Shown one piece after another: positions 44,282 through 52,363 of a stretch of DNA of 64,000 nt; the first letter of the stretch is position 1, and every line of letters starts with the position of its first letter. The notes beneath the pieces were generated by a model that was not told where the DNA came from, did no database searches, and was given only the letters and a program-made list of their open reading frames with translations. Source of the DNA: Planctomycetota bacterium (GTDB lineage Bacteria; Planctomycetota; Phycisphaerae; Tepidisphaerales; Tepidisphaeraceae); the NCBI GenBank assembly GCA_039182125.1, contig JBCDCH010000008.1, forward strand, positions 1 to 64,000, read 5' to 3'. Position numbers and translations under genes: made by a program.

Positions 44282-47200
44282 ATGACCCACGCCGACCCAA
44301 CACTTCCGCCGAAGGGTAACGATGCCGACGAGTCGGCACGCCTCGACGCCGTGAATGCGCTGGCGTTTGAGCACGGCAGACTCCCCGTCTTTGACGATCT
44401 GGCGGCGCTCGCCGCGCAGGTGACCGACTCGCCCATGGCCCTTGTCTCGATGGCAACCCGGGAGGTGTTGGAGGTCAAGGGCGCGTTCGGCTGCGACATC
44501 GAAAGAATTCCGCGGTCCGACGCGCTATGCAACCTCGTGGTGATGCGGTCGGACTTTTTGGAGATCGCCGATTGTCTCGCGGATTCTCACACGGCCGATA
44601 ATCGGTTCGTCGCGGTTGACGACGGGCTGAGACGCTACGCGGGTATCCAGTTGCGGAGCGATGGCGAAACGGTGGGCGTTCTGTGTGTTTGTGGCAACGC
44701 GCCAGGCTCGTTGACCGCCGACCAACGCACCGCTTTCGAACGGGTCGCGCGTGTCGCGGAGCAGGCGTTGCAAAGCCACCGCCGGAATGTGACGCGTGCC
44801 CGTTCCAAGGCCGCGCAGTTCGACGTGCTGGATCTGCGTGGGATTGGCGTGGCCGTGACCGACACACAGGGCGTCTTACTCGACGCCAACGATGCGCTGT
44901 GCCAGTTCCTCGGCCGCACCCGTGCCGATGCGATCGGACGTTGCGTGCATGACTTCGCTCACCCCGACGACCCGACCGGGAGCATCGAGACGGTCGGCGC
45001 ATGGCTCGCCGGTGATGAGCCGACGTTGCAGTGTGAGAAGCGGTATCTTCGGCCCGACGGTGAATCGGCATGGGGGTGCGTAACGGCGGTGAAGTCGATC
45101 GACGCCGACGGCAACCCCTTCACCGTGGCGGCGGTTCAGGACATCACCCCTTCGGTCACGGCCGAGGCCGACCTGGCCGACCGTGAGCGTCGGCTCAACG
45201 ACGCACAGGGCCGGCTCGACCGCTTCGCCATCGCCGGCAGCGCCGGCTTCTGGGAAACCATCGAACCCGACGGCATCGTGTACCTCAGCCCACGGCTCAA
45301 GGGCTTGCTCGGCTACACGGATCCCGGCCAGATGGAGGACAGCCGCGAGGCGTTCTTCGCGCTGATGCACCCCGACGACGTGCCGGGTGTCACCGTCGCG
45401 TACCACCGCATGCGTGATCTGGGCGAACCGTTCCGCGTTCGCTACCGATTGCGTCATCGCAACGGCACCTTCCGCTGGTTCGCCGCCCGTGGGGAGCGGT
45501 TCGAGCACGATGGCCGGATTCACTGCAGCGGCTCGATCCACGACATCAACGACGCGCACAAACTCGAAGAACGCAGGGACGTGCTGCTCCGCGAGCTCGA
45601 AGTCGAGCGTCGCCGGCTCGAAGAGATCATCGAGATCAACCCGAACCTGCTGTTCTGGAAAGACCGCGCCGGCGTCTACCAGGGCTGCAACGACGCGACC
45701 GCACGCATGTTCGGGATACCCAAAGACCAACTCCAGGGCATGACCGACGCGGACCTGCCGTTCGCACCCGAGCAGGTCGAGGCGTTTCGTCGGGATGACG
45801 AGCACGTCATCCGCACCGGCGTGCCGATGCGGGCCAAGGAGGAGGACGTGTCCGGCCCAGGCGGAAGCCAGCGCGTTTTCTCGACAACCAAGATCCCGAT
45901 GCGTGACGCCGACGGAAACGTCATCGGCGTGCTGGGGATCGCCGAGGATGTTACCGAGCGAAAGCAGGCCGAGCTGGACATGATCCTGTTCAACCAGAAG
46001 CTCGTGCAGGCCACCGGCGAGCTTGAGGCCAAGGGTGTCGAACTGAAAGCCGCCCGGGATCGCGCCGACGCCGCGACGGCCGCCGCTCAACTGGCCAACC
46101 AGGCCAAGAGCGACTTCCTCGCCAACATGAGCCACGAGATCCGCACGCCGATGTCGGCGATCCTCGGGTACGCGGACCTGCTGCGCGACGAGTCGATCCT
46201 GCCCGACGATCGCAACGCCCACATCGCCACCATCCGTCGTAATGGGGAGCATCTGATGTCGATCATCAACGAGATCCTCGACCTCTCGAAGATCGAAGCG
46301 GGCCGAATGGACGTGGAGCAACTGGAGATCGAACTACCCACGCTGCTCGCCGATGTTGCCGATCTGCTCAAGGTTCGTGCGGCCGAGAAGGGCATCGAGC
46401 TCGTGCTGCGGTCCGAGGGACCGGTACCGACGCAGATCGTGAGCGATCCCGTGCGGCTTCGGCAGATTCTGCTCAACCTCGCCGGCAACGCACTGAAGTT
46501 CACCGAGCAGGGCAAGGTCGAGATCGCCTGCGAACTGATGCCGCCCGACGCGGCAGGCAAGCGAATGCTTCGCGTGTTCATCAGTGATACCGGCATCGGC
46601 ATTCATCCCGACGCACTCGGTCGCCTCTTCGAGAGTTTTGAGCAGGCCGACTCGAGCACCACCCGACGCTTTGGCGGGACCGGTCTCGGGCTCTCGATCA
46701 GCCGGCAACTGGCGGAGCTGCTCGGCGGGTCGATCGTTTGCAGTTCCACTGCCGGCAAAGGGACGACGTTCCGGGTCATCATCGATCCCGGGCCTGTCGA
46801 TCTGGATGTTTGCCGGCCGATCGACTCGTTGATCATTTCGGGCAGCGCCACCGCTGCCGTCGCGGATCGGCCGAGCGTGCCGAGCCTTTCGGGCCGTGTG
46901 CTTTTGGCCGAAGACGGGGCGGACAATCGGCAGTTGCTCGCTCACCACCTCGAAGCGGCCGGCCTGGATGTGACCTACGTGGAAAACGGCCGCGATGCGA
47001 TCGAGGCGATTGCTCAGGCGGAGAAGACCGGGCGTCCGTTCGATTGCCTGCTGCTGGACATGCAAATGCCGGTCATGGACGGCTACACCGCCGCTCGCCA
47101 GTTGCGGGCCAAGGGTTACCAGCGCCCGATCGCCGCACTCACCGCCAACGCGATGAGCGGCGATCGCGAGCGATGCATCGCGGCAGGGTGCGACACCTAC

Positions 47201-47617
47201 TTTGCCAAGCCCGTGCGTCCTGCGGAACTTTACGAGTTCATCGAGTCGGCGATCGACACCGGGACCGTGGCGACGCGCAAGCTCCACAGCAGCTTCGTCG
47301 ACGACCCGATGATGGTTGAACTGGTGGGGGCGTTCGTGGCTGATCTGCCCGAGCACGTCGTCACGCTCACCCGCGAGCTTGATCGTCTGCCCGACGCGGA
47401 CGCGCTGCGGCAGATCAAACGCACGGCCCACCAACTCAAAGGTGCCGGCGGAGGCTACGGGTTTGACGCGATCACCCGTGAGGCGACCGTCCTCGAAAAC
47501 GCGGTGACTGCCACGGCGTCACCGGACGCGGTGCGCAAGGCCTGCCATCAGTTCATAGAACTTTTGCGTCGCGTGTCCGGCTACGACCCGGCTGCCGAAG
47601 TTCGGGCTGCCGCTTGA
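44282..47617 (+). CDS. Hybrid sensor histidine kinase (GAF-PAS-HisKA-REC-HPt)
   Basis: 1111 aa, no membrane segment, so a cytosolic sensor. Order: GAF domain (about 20-165), three PAS domains (about 180-290, 315-430, 450-570), HisKA with phospho-acceptor His618 (NMSHEIRTPM), an HATPase domain (LAGNALKFTEQG, SDTGIGI, GGTGLGLSI), a receiver with Asp926 (LLLDMQMPVMDG), and a C-terminal HPt domain with His1050 (TAHQLKGAGGGYGF). The last His would pass phosphate on to a response regulator that is not encoded nearby. ATG 44282 is preceded by GAGG. Signal unknown; GAF and PAS suggest a diffusible ligand or redox cue. Confidence 0.93.
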   Translation: MTHADPTLPPKGNDADESARLDAVNALAFEHGRLPVFDDLAALAAQVTDSPMALVSMATREVLEVKGAFGCDIERIPRSDALCNLVVMRSDFLEIADCLADSHTADNRFVAVDDGLRRYAGIQLRSDGETVGVLCVCGNAPGSLTADQRTAFERVARVAEQALQSHRRNVTRARSKAAQFDVLDLRGIGVAVTDTQGVLLDANDALCQFLGRTRADAIGRCVHDFAHPDDPTGSIETVGAWLAGDEPTLQCEKRYLRPDGESAWGCVTAVKSIDADGNPFTVAAVQDITPSVTAEADLADRERRLNDAQGRLDRFAIAGSAGFWETIEPDGIVYLSPRLKGLLGYTDPGQMEDSREAFFALMHPDDVPGVTVAYHRMRDLGEPFRVRYRLRHRNGTFRWFAARGERFEHDGRIHCSGSIHDINDAHKLEERRDVLLRELEVERRRLEEIIEINPNLLFWKDRAGVYQGCNDATARMFGIPKDQLQGMTDADLPFAPEQVEAFRRDDEHVIRTGVPMRAKEEDVSGPGGSQRVFSTTKIPMRDADGNVIGVLGIAEDVTERKQAELDMILFNQKLVQATGELEAKGVELKAARDRADAATAAAQLANQAKSDFLANMSHEIRTPMSAILGYADLLRDESILPDDRNAHIATIRRNGEHLMSIINEILDLSKIEAGRMDVEQLEIELPTLLADVADLLKVRAAEKGIELVLRSEGPVPTQIVSDPVRLRQILLNLAGNALKFTEQGKVEIACELMPPDAAGKRMLRVFISDTGIGIHPDALGRLFESFEQADSSTTRRFGGTGLGLSISRQLAELLGGSIVCSSTAGKGTTFRVIIDPGPVDLDVCRPIDSLIISGSATAAVADRPSVPSLSGRVLLAEDGADNRQLLAHHLEAAGLDVTYVENGRDAIEAIAQAEKTGRPFDCLLLDMQMPVMDGYTAARQLRAKGYQRPIAALTANAMSGDRERCIAAGCDTYFAKPVRPAELYEFIESAIDTGTVATRKLHSSFVDDPMMVELVGAFVADLPEHVVTLTRELDRLPDADALRQIKRTAHQLKGAGGGYGFDAITREATVLENAVTATASPDAVRKACHQFIELLRRVSGYDPAAEVRAAA

Positions 47618-49081
47618 TCATTTGAACATTCGGAGCTGGTCGCGCTCGAAGTTGAACTTGGCCGTCGCCTCGTCGATGGGCACTTTGTACTCGCCGGTCC
47701 AGCAGGCGGTGCAGGCATGGTCAGACTCGACCTTGCTGCACGCGACCGTGCCTTCGAGCGAGAGGTAGGCGAGACTGTCCACTTCGAGAAAGTTCTGAAT
47801 CTGCTCGACACTTCGGCCGTCGGCGATGAGCTCTTTCTTGGTGGCGAAGTCGATGCCGTAGAAACACGGATGCCGGATCGGCGGGCAGCTGATGCGTAGG
47901 TGGATTTCCTTTGCACCGGCGCGGCGCAGGGCGCGCATCTTCGAGCGTGTCGTGGTGCCGCGGACGATACTGTCGTCGACGACTATGACGCGTTTGCCGC
48001 GGACGAGTTCCTCGATGACGTTGAGCTTGAGCGCCACGGCGGCATCGCGGGCGACCTGATCGGGGAGGATGAACGTGCGGCCGACGAAGCGGTTGGGCAC
48101 GATCCCTTCCTCGAACTCGATGCCGGACTCTTTCGAGTAACCCAGTGCCGCGGATCGGCCGCTATCGGGCATGGGGATGACGATGTCGGCCTCGACGGCG
48201 CTCTCGCGTGCCAGCTGCCGACCCATCCGCTCGCGCACGACATGCACGTTCTGCCCAAAGACCCGGCTCGCCGGGTTGGCGAAGTACACATGCTCGAACA
48301 CGCACTGCGCACGCTTCTCCGCCGGCTCGATGAAGCAGCGGCTGGACATGCCTTCGTCATTGAGGCAAACGATCTCGCCCGGTTCGACGTCGCGCACGAA
48401 CGTGGCGTTGATTGCATCGAACGCGCACGTCTCGCTCGCCACGACCCACTCGCCGCCGGGCAGTTTGCCGATGCTCAGCGGCCGAATGCCCCACGGATCA
48501 CGCACGCATTCGATCCGGTCGGGAAACAGAAACAGCAGTGCATACGCGCCTTGAAGGTGTTTGAGCACGTGCGGCAACGGGTCGGCCTTGCTGGCATGGC
48601 TCGGCTTGGCCAGCAGGTGGACGATGATTTCGGTGTCGGTGGTCGACTGAAAAATGTGGCCGTGCTCTTCGTACTGACGGCGGAGGACTTCACCGTTGAC
48701 GAGGTTGCCGTTGTGGGCCAGTGCCACGGGGCCGAGGTGGTAACGTTGGAGGATGGGCTGGGCGTTGCAGACTTCGGAGCTGCCGGTGGTGGAGTAGCGG
48801 ACGTGGCCGATGGCGGCGTGGCCGGCGAGTTCTTCTTCGAAAAGTCGGCCGTTCTTGAAGACTTGGGACACCAGTCCCATGCCCGCGTGGCCGTTGAGCT
48901 CGCCGTCACGCTTGCGCACGGCGATGCCGGCCGACTCCTGCCCGCGATGTTGCTGCGCGAACAGGCCCTGGTACGTCACCCGGCTCGCCTGCTCGGTTCC
49001 CCAAATCCCGAACAGCCCGCACTTCTCTTTCTTCTCGACGGTGTCGATGTTCTGGTCGTAGATCGGCAGCGAGGTACTCAC
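47618..49081 (-). CDS. purF: Amidophosphoribosyltransferase
   Basis: 487 aa from the GTG at 49081. First committed enzyme of purine synthesis: PRPP + glutamine to phosphoribosylamine. The N-terminal nucleophile Cys21 (KCGLFGIWG) follows a 20-residue propeptide that must be removed, as in Bacillus-type PurF. Glutaminase motifs YQGLFAQQHRGQESAG and HNGNLVN, the PRPP loop VIVVDDSIVRGTTT, and Cys residues compatible with a [4Fe-4S] cluster (ISCPPIRHPC ... CTACWTGEYK) are present. The stop abuts the histidine kinase stop; the gene is divergent from the serpin. Confidence 0.95.
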   Translation of the reverse strand: MSTSLPIYDQNIDTVEKKEKCGLFGIWGTEQASRVTYQGLFAQQHRGQESAGIAVRKRDGELNGHAGMGLVSQVFKNGRLFEEELAGHAAIGHVRYSTTGSSEVCNAQPILQRYHLGPVALAHNGNLVNGEVLRRQYEEHGHIFQSTTDTEIIVHLLAKPSHASKADPLPHVLKHLQGAYALLFLFPDRIECVRDPWGIRPLSIGKLPGGEWVVASETCAFDAINATFVRDVEPGEIVCLNDEGMSSRCFIEPAEKRAQCVFEHVYFANPASRVFGQNVHVVRERMGRQLARESAVEADIVIPMPDSGRSAALGYSKESGIEFEEGIVPNRFVGRTFILPDQVARDAAVALKLNVIEELVRGKRVIVVDDSIVRGTTTRSKMRALRRAGAKEIHLRISCPPIRHPCFYGIDFATKKELIADGRSVEQIQNFLEVDSLAYLSLEGTVACSKVESDHACTACWTGEYKVPIDEATAKFNFERDQLRMFK

Positions 49082-49141
49082 GATGTTCACTGTAGCCGCG
49101 CGGGAATCATCGACCTTGACAGACTCGTTATGCTGCCAGGC

Positions 49142-50359
49142 ATGAAACACTTGATGCTGCTGGCAATCCCGATGGTGTGGATTCTTGTCGGTTGTGATGA
49201 CGGTGAGCCGCAGCCGCCGATCGAGCCGGCTGAGCCGGTCGAGCCCCCGCAGGCTGAGGTGGAACCAGTCTCCCTCGATGCCGCGACCGCGGCGACCAAT
49301 GCCTTCGCGCTGGACTTGCTGCGAACGGTGGAGGGCGACGACTTGCACCTCTCGCCCGTGAGCATCGCGGCGGCATTCAGCATGGTTGCCTACGGCGCAC
49401 GTGGGGAGACCCATGCCGAGATGCTCCGAACCCTGCACCTGGACGAGGTCCCCGGGAACACGGCTGGCGGTTTCGCAAAGCTGACTCGATCATCCGACGG
49501 TTTCAAGCTCAGTGTGATCAACGCCGTCTGGGCCGCTGAAGATCTTCAGATTGAGTCGGATTATGAGGTAAATCTGCAGTTGAACTTCGGTGTGGGCGTC
49601 ATCCCATTGGACTTCACCGATCCTGAAGCGGCTGCAGAACGGATCAACAGCTGGGTCGAGCAAACCACCGCCGAACGCATCACGGACCTGGTTAGTCCCG
49701 ACAGCATCGACCCGGACGCGACCCGGCTCATGCTGACCAGCGCAGTGTACTTCAATGCCGATTGGCAACAGCCGTTTGAGAAGGAATCGACCTTCGACCG
49801 CCCGTTCGCCACGCCCGGTGGTGCGGTAGACGTCCCGAGGATGCACCAAACCGCGCGATTCGGTTACGCCAAGCTCGACGCTGCCGCTGCATTGCGGATG
49901 CCGTACGAGGGCGACGCGACCATGGTCGTGCTGCTGCCCGACGAGGGCGAATCACTCGACGCCATAATCGATCAGCTTGATGTATCCAAACTCGACGCGG
50001 CACTGGTCGATCAGCAAGTCCGTGTGGGCATTCCCAAGTTCCAGACCCGGTTCAACACGTCGCTGATCGAGACGATGAAGTCGCTCGGAATGACGCTGCC
50101 ATTCGCCGAGGGGGCCGATTTTGGAGGGATCACCACGACCGAGACGTTGCGCGTCGGCACGGCGGTTCACGAGATGTACATCCGGGTTGATGAAAAAGGC
50201 ACCCAAGCCGCCGCAGCGACGGCGCTCGGCATGGAGGCAACCAGCATTCCGCCGATGGACATGGCCGAGTTCATCGTCGACCGCCCATTTGCGTACCTGA
50301 TCCGCAGTGCGGACGGGGTCATCCTGTTCGCGGGGAAGGTGAGCGATCCGCGCAAATAA
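49142..50359 (+). CDS. Lipoprotein serpin (inhibitory type)
   Basis: 405 aa. Lipoprotein signal peptide with lipobox LVGC (Cys18), then a Pro/Glu-rich linker, then a full serpin fold: NAFALDLLR, LSPVSIAAAFSMVAYGARGET, LMLTSAVYFNADWQQPF, PYEGDATMVVLLP, and the signature FIVDRPFAYLIRSADGVILFAGKV. The reactive-loop hinge DEKGTQAAAAT is of the inhibitory kind. By spacing from Glu351 (P17), Thr367-Ser368 is the predicted P1-P1' bond, followed by IPP as in alpha-1-antitrypsin. It probably traps a serine or cysteine protease at the cell envelope. ATG 49130 is an alternative start. Ends in a palindrome pair. Confidence 0.9.
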   Translation: MKHLMLLAIPMVWILVGCDDGEPQPPIEPAEPVEPPQAEVEPVSLDAATAATNAFALDLLRTVEGDDLHLSPVSIAAAFSMVAYGARGETHAEMLRTLHLDEVPGNTAGGFAKLTRSSDGFKLSVINAVWAAEDLQIESDYEVNLQLNFGVGVIPLDFTDPEAAAERINSWVEQTTAERITDLVSPDSIDPDATRLMLTSAVYFNADWQQPFEKESTFDRPFATPGGAVDVPRMHQTARFGYAKLDAAAALRMPYEGDATMVVLLPDEGESLDAIIDQLDVSKLDAALVDQQVRVGIPKFQTRFNTSLIETMKSLGMTLPFAEGADFGGITTTETLRVGTAVHEMYIRVDEKGTQAAAATALGMEATSIPPMDMAEFIVDRPFAYLIRSADGVILFAGKVSDPRK

Positions 50360-50360
50360 A

Positions 50361-50433
50361 AGCCCACGGCTTCAGCCGTGGGTCTGCGGTAGATCGTGCA
50401 TCGCGGCGGACCCACGCCTGAAGGCGTGGGCTT
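50361..50433. repeat. Head-to-head pair of CCCACG palindromes, bidirectional terminator
   Basis: Two hairpins, 50363-50382 (CCCACGGC, TTCA, GCCGTGGG) and 50411-50430 (CCCACGCC, TGAA, GGCGTGGG), are inverted copies of one element 28 bases apart, a REP/BIME-like arrangement. The second is followed by CTTT. They sit between the convergent serpin and rplU genes and probably end both transcripts. Confidence 0.8.
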
Positions 50434-50441
50434 TGCCGGCA

Positions 50442-50750
50442 TCAGACACTGATGCCGGTGATCTTCACTTCGGTGTACTTCTGACGGTGGCCGGACTTGG
50501 TGTTGTCACCCTTGCGACGCTTCCACTTCTGGATGACGATCTTCTTGTCCTTGACCTGCCGGAGCACGTCGGCGGTCACGGACGCACCGGCAACGGCGGG
50601 GGATCCGACCTTCACATCATCGCCGCCGACCAGCAGGACGCGGTCGAAGGTGATCGACTTTTCCTCGGCGTTGTAGGGGCGGTCGATGCGGACGATGTCG
50701 CCTTCGGAAACCTTGCGCTGCTTGCCGTTGTCGTCGATGATTGCGTACAT
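50442..50750 (-). CDS. rplU: Large ribosomal subunit protein bL21
   Basis: 102 aa, the usual length. MYAIIDDNGKQRKVSEGDIVRIDRP at the N-terminus and the rRNA-binding end KKIVIQKWKRRKGDNTKSGHRQKYTEVKITGI are diagnostic. bL21 binds 23S rRNA during 50S assembly. ATG 50750 is preceded by AGAGG about a dozen bases upstream. The usual downstream partner rpmA (bL27) is absent; the gene ends instead at a palindrome pair next to the serpin. Confidence 0.95.
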   Translation of the reverse strand: MYAIIDDNGKQRKVSEGDIVRIDRPYNAEEKSITFDRVLLVGGDDVKVGSPAVAGASVTADVLRQVKDKKIVIQKWKRRKGDNTKSGHRQKYTEVKITGISV

Positions 50751-50847
50751 GATGATGCGGACCTCTGGGGGGACGGCCATCGTTGGAGCGGTGAATGACG
50801 CGGTCAAGCCGAAGGACGCTTGAAGTTGGGTCCGGCTACCGGTACCA

Positions 50848-51360
50848 ATGCACGGTAACCGGGCAGCACCTTTGAAATTCCGCCTCATTGACAGCATCGA
50901 ATCGGTCAGCGACGACAAGTCGAAGCTTGTGGCGCGCAAGAACGTGAGCCTCGCCGAGGAGTACCTCGGCGACCATTTTCCGAGCTTTCCGGTGTTGCCG
51001 GGCGTGATGATGCTCGAAGCCCTGACCCAGGCGTCGGCGTGGCTGGTGCATCTGCGGAGCGACTTTGCCCACAGCATGGTGGTGCTCAAACGGGCCCGCA
51101 ACGTCCGTTATGGCACGTTCGTCGCCCCCGGCGATACGCTCGACGTGACCGTCGAACTCAAGAAGGAAGCCGACGGCATAGCGACGTTCGACGCGGTCGG
51201 CACGGTCGCCGGTGAGCGGGCGTTGGCCGGCAAGCTGGACCTGTCGGCGTTCAACCTCGCCGACAAGCAGGCCGCCCCGGTTGAGGTCGATTCCCGTTTG
51301 GTCGCACATCACAAAGCCGCCTGGGCTACGCTGACCGCGACCGGCCCTTTGAACCTGTAA
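50848..51360 (+). CDS. FabZ-like 3-hydroxyacyl-ACP dehydratase
   Basis: 170-aa hotdog-fold protein. The central helix has the FabZ active-site pattern EEYLGDHFPSFPVLPGVMMLEALTQ, giving His43 and Glu57, both present. FabZ dehydrates 3-hydroxyacyl-ACP to trans-2-enoyl-ACP in fatty acid elongation. The C-terminal 30 residues are unconserved. It is followed by an acyl carrier protein after 29 bases and by a second hotdog gene, so the three probably act together in fatty acid or lipid assembly. Confidence 0.85.
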   Translation: MHGNRAAPLKFRLIDSIESVSDDKSKLVARKNVSLAEEYLGDHFPSFPVLPGVMMLEALTQASAWLVHLRSDFAHSMVVLKRARNVRYGTFVAPGDTLDVTVELKKEADGIATFDAVGTVAGERALAGKLDLSAFNLADKQAAPVEVDSRLVAHHKAAWATLTATGPLNL

Positions 51361-51389
51361 AAACAAACACCCACGAAAGACTGAACAAG

Positions 51390-51779
51390 ATGGATCGCAA
51401 TGAAATTTTCGAGAAGGTGCAGGAAGTTCTCGTCGAAGCGCTCGGCGTCGACGATGACGAAGTGACGGCCGACGCCGTTATCCGCGACGACCTCGGGGCC
51501 GAGAGTATCGACTTCCTCGACATCCAGTTCCGCCTGGAAAAAGAGTTCGGCTTCAAGATCCCGCGGGGCGAGATGATGCCCGAGAACATCGCCCAGAACG
51601 AAGAGTACGTGAAGGACGGCAAGATGACCGAAGCGGGCATCACCGAACTCAAGAGCCGCATGCCCCACGCCGACTTCAAAGACTTCGAGGCCGGCAGTGA
51701 GCTCGACGAGATGAGCAAGCTGTTCACCGTCGACGCGATCGTGAACTACGTCGAGCGGAAGTTGGGGGAGGGGGAGTAG
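51390..51779 (+). CDS. Acyl carrier protein, extended form
   Basis: 129 aa, longer than the ~78 aa of AcpP. The phosphopantetheine site is Ser39 in DDLGAESIDFLDIQFRLEKEFGF (DSL-type site with Glu in place of Asp). The first helix and acidic surface are typical of ACPs. An insertion of roughly 45 residues (PRGEMMPENIAQNEEYVKDGKMTEAGITELKSRMPH) separates the second and last helices (LFTVDAIVNYVERKLG). The insertion and its location between two FabZ-like genes suggest a dedicated carrier rather than the housekeeping AcpP. Confidence 0.85.
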   Translation: MDRNEIFEKVQEVLVEALGVDDDEVTADAVIRDDLGAESIDFLDIQFRLEKEFGFKIPRGEMMPENIAQNEEYVKDGKMTEAGITELKSRMPHADFKDFEAGSELDEMSKLFTVDAIVNYVERKLGEGE

Positions 51780-51789
51780 GTAAGTTTGT

Positions 51790-51854
51790 GAGTCGGTAAG
51801 TAGGTGAGAGCCTGCAGACCGAATCGCTCAACCTACTCACCCACTTACCAACTC
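51790..51854 (+). repeat. 19-bp imperfect inverted repeat between acp and the second fabZ-like gene
   Basis: Arms 51790-51808 and 51836-51854 match at 17 of 19 positions (GAGTCGGTAAGTAGGTGAG type, with the other arm carrying T and G changes). The left arm also shows tandem GTAAGT/GTGAGT units. In mRNA this would form a long hairpin in the 92-base gap before the second hotdog gene. Confidence 0.6.
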
Positions 51855-51871
51855 ACCCACTTCTCCCCCCT

Positions 51872-52357
51872 ATGCGCTGGCTCTGGATCGACAAGTTCAC
51901 GTCACTCGAACCGCGGACCTCCGCGGTCGCGGTCAAGAACGTCACCGCAGCCGAGGAGCACTTGCACGATCTCTATCCCGGCTTCCCGGTCTGTCCGCAC
52001 TCGCTGATCGTCGAGGGCATGGCCCAGACGGCCGGCATCCTCGTCGGGCATGCCAACGACTTCGCCCTGAAGGTGATCCTCGCCAAGGTCGGCAAGGCTG
52101 AGTTTCATCGCCTCACCGTCCCAGGTGACACGCTGACGTTTTCGGCCAAGATCGACACGCTCAACGACACCGGCGCCGGCATCACCGGCAAAGTCACCAA
52201 TCAGGACGGCCACGACGTCGCGGACATCCAACTGATGTTCAGCCACATCGACAACAACATGGGCGGTCGGTCGTTCCCCGAGCACAACTTCGTCTTCCAC
52301 GACGATTTCAAGGACCTCGTTCGCGGCATCACCGAGCGTGGTTCGGTGGAGCTCTGA
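51872..52357 (+). CDS. FabZ-like hotdog protein lacking the catalytic His
   Basis: 161 aa. Aligns along its length with FabZ-type proteins: AEEHLHDLYPGFPVCPHSLIVEGMAQTAG occupies the active-site helix. The His expected in HFPG is Leu34 (CTC codon), the Gly after Pro is His43, while Glu48 remains. Loss of His should prevent dehydratase activity by the usual mechanism, so it may be a non-catalytic partner of the FabZ at 50848 or have another acyl-ACP role. It lies in the same run, 92 bases after the ACP, past an inverted repeat. Confidence 0.75.
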   Translation: MRWLWIDKFTSLEPRTSAVAVKNVTAAEEHLHDLYPGFPVCPHSLIVEGMAQTAGILVGHANDFALKVILAKVGKAEFHRLTVPGDTLTFSAKIDTLNDTGAGITGKVTNQDGHDVADIQLMFSHIDNNMGGRSFPEHNFVFHDDFKDLVRGITERGSVEL

Positions 52358-52363
52358 GCCCCC

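Noticed and set aside
43787-44374. Minus-strand frame of 195 codons between mraZ and the histidine kinase
   Set aside because: Arg/Pro/Ser-rich with no family pattern or ribosome site, and it overlaps the start of the kinase.
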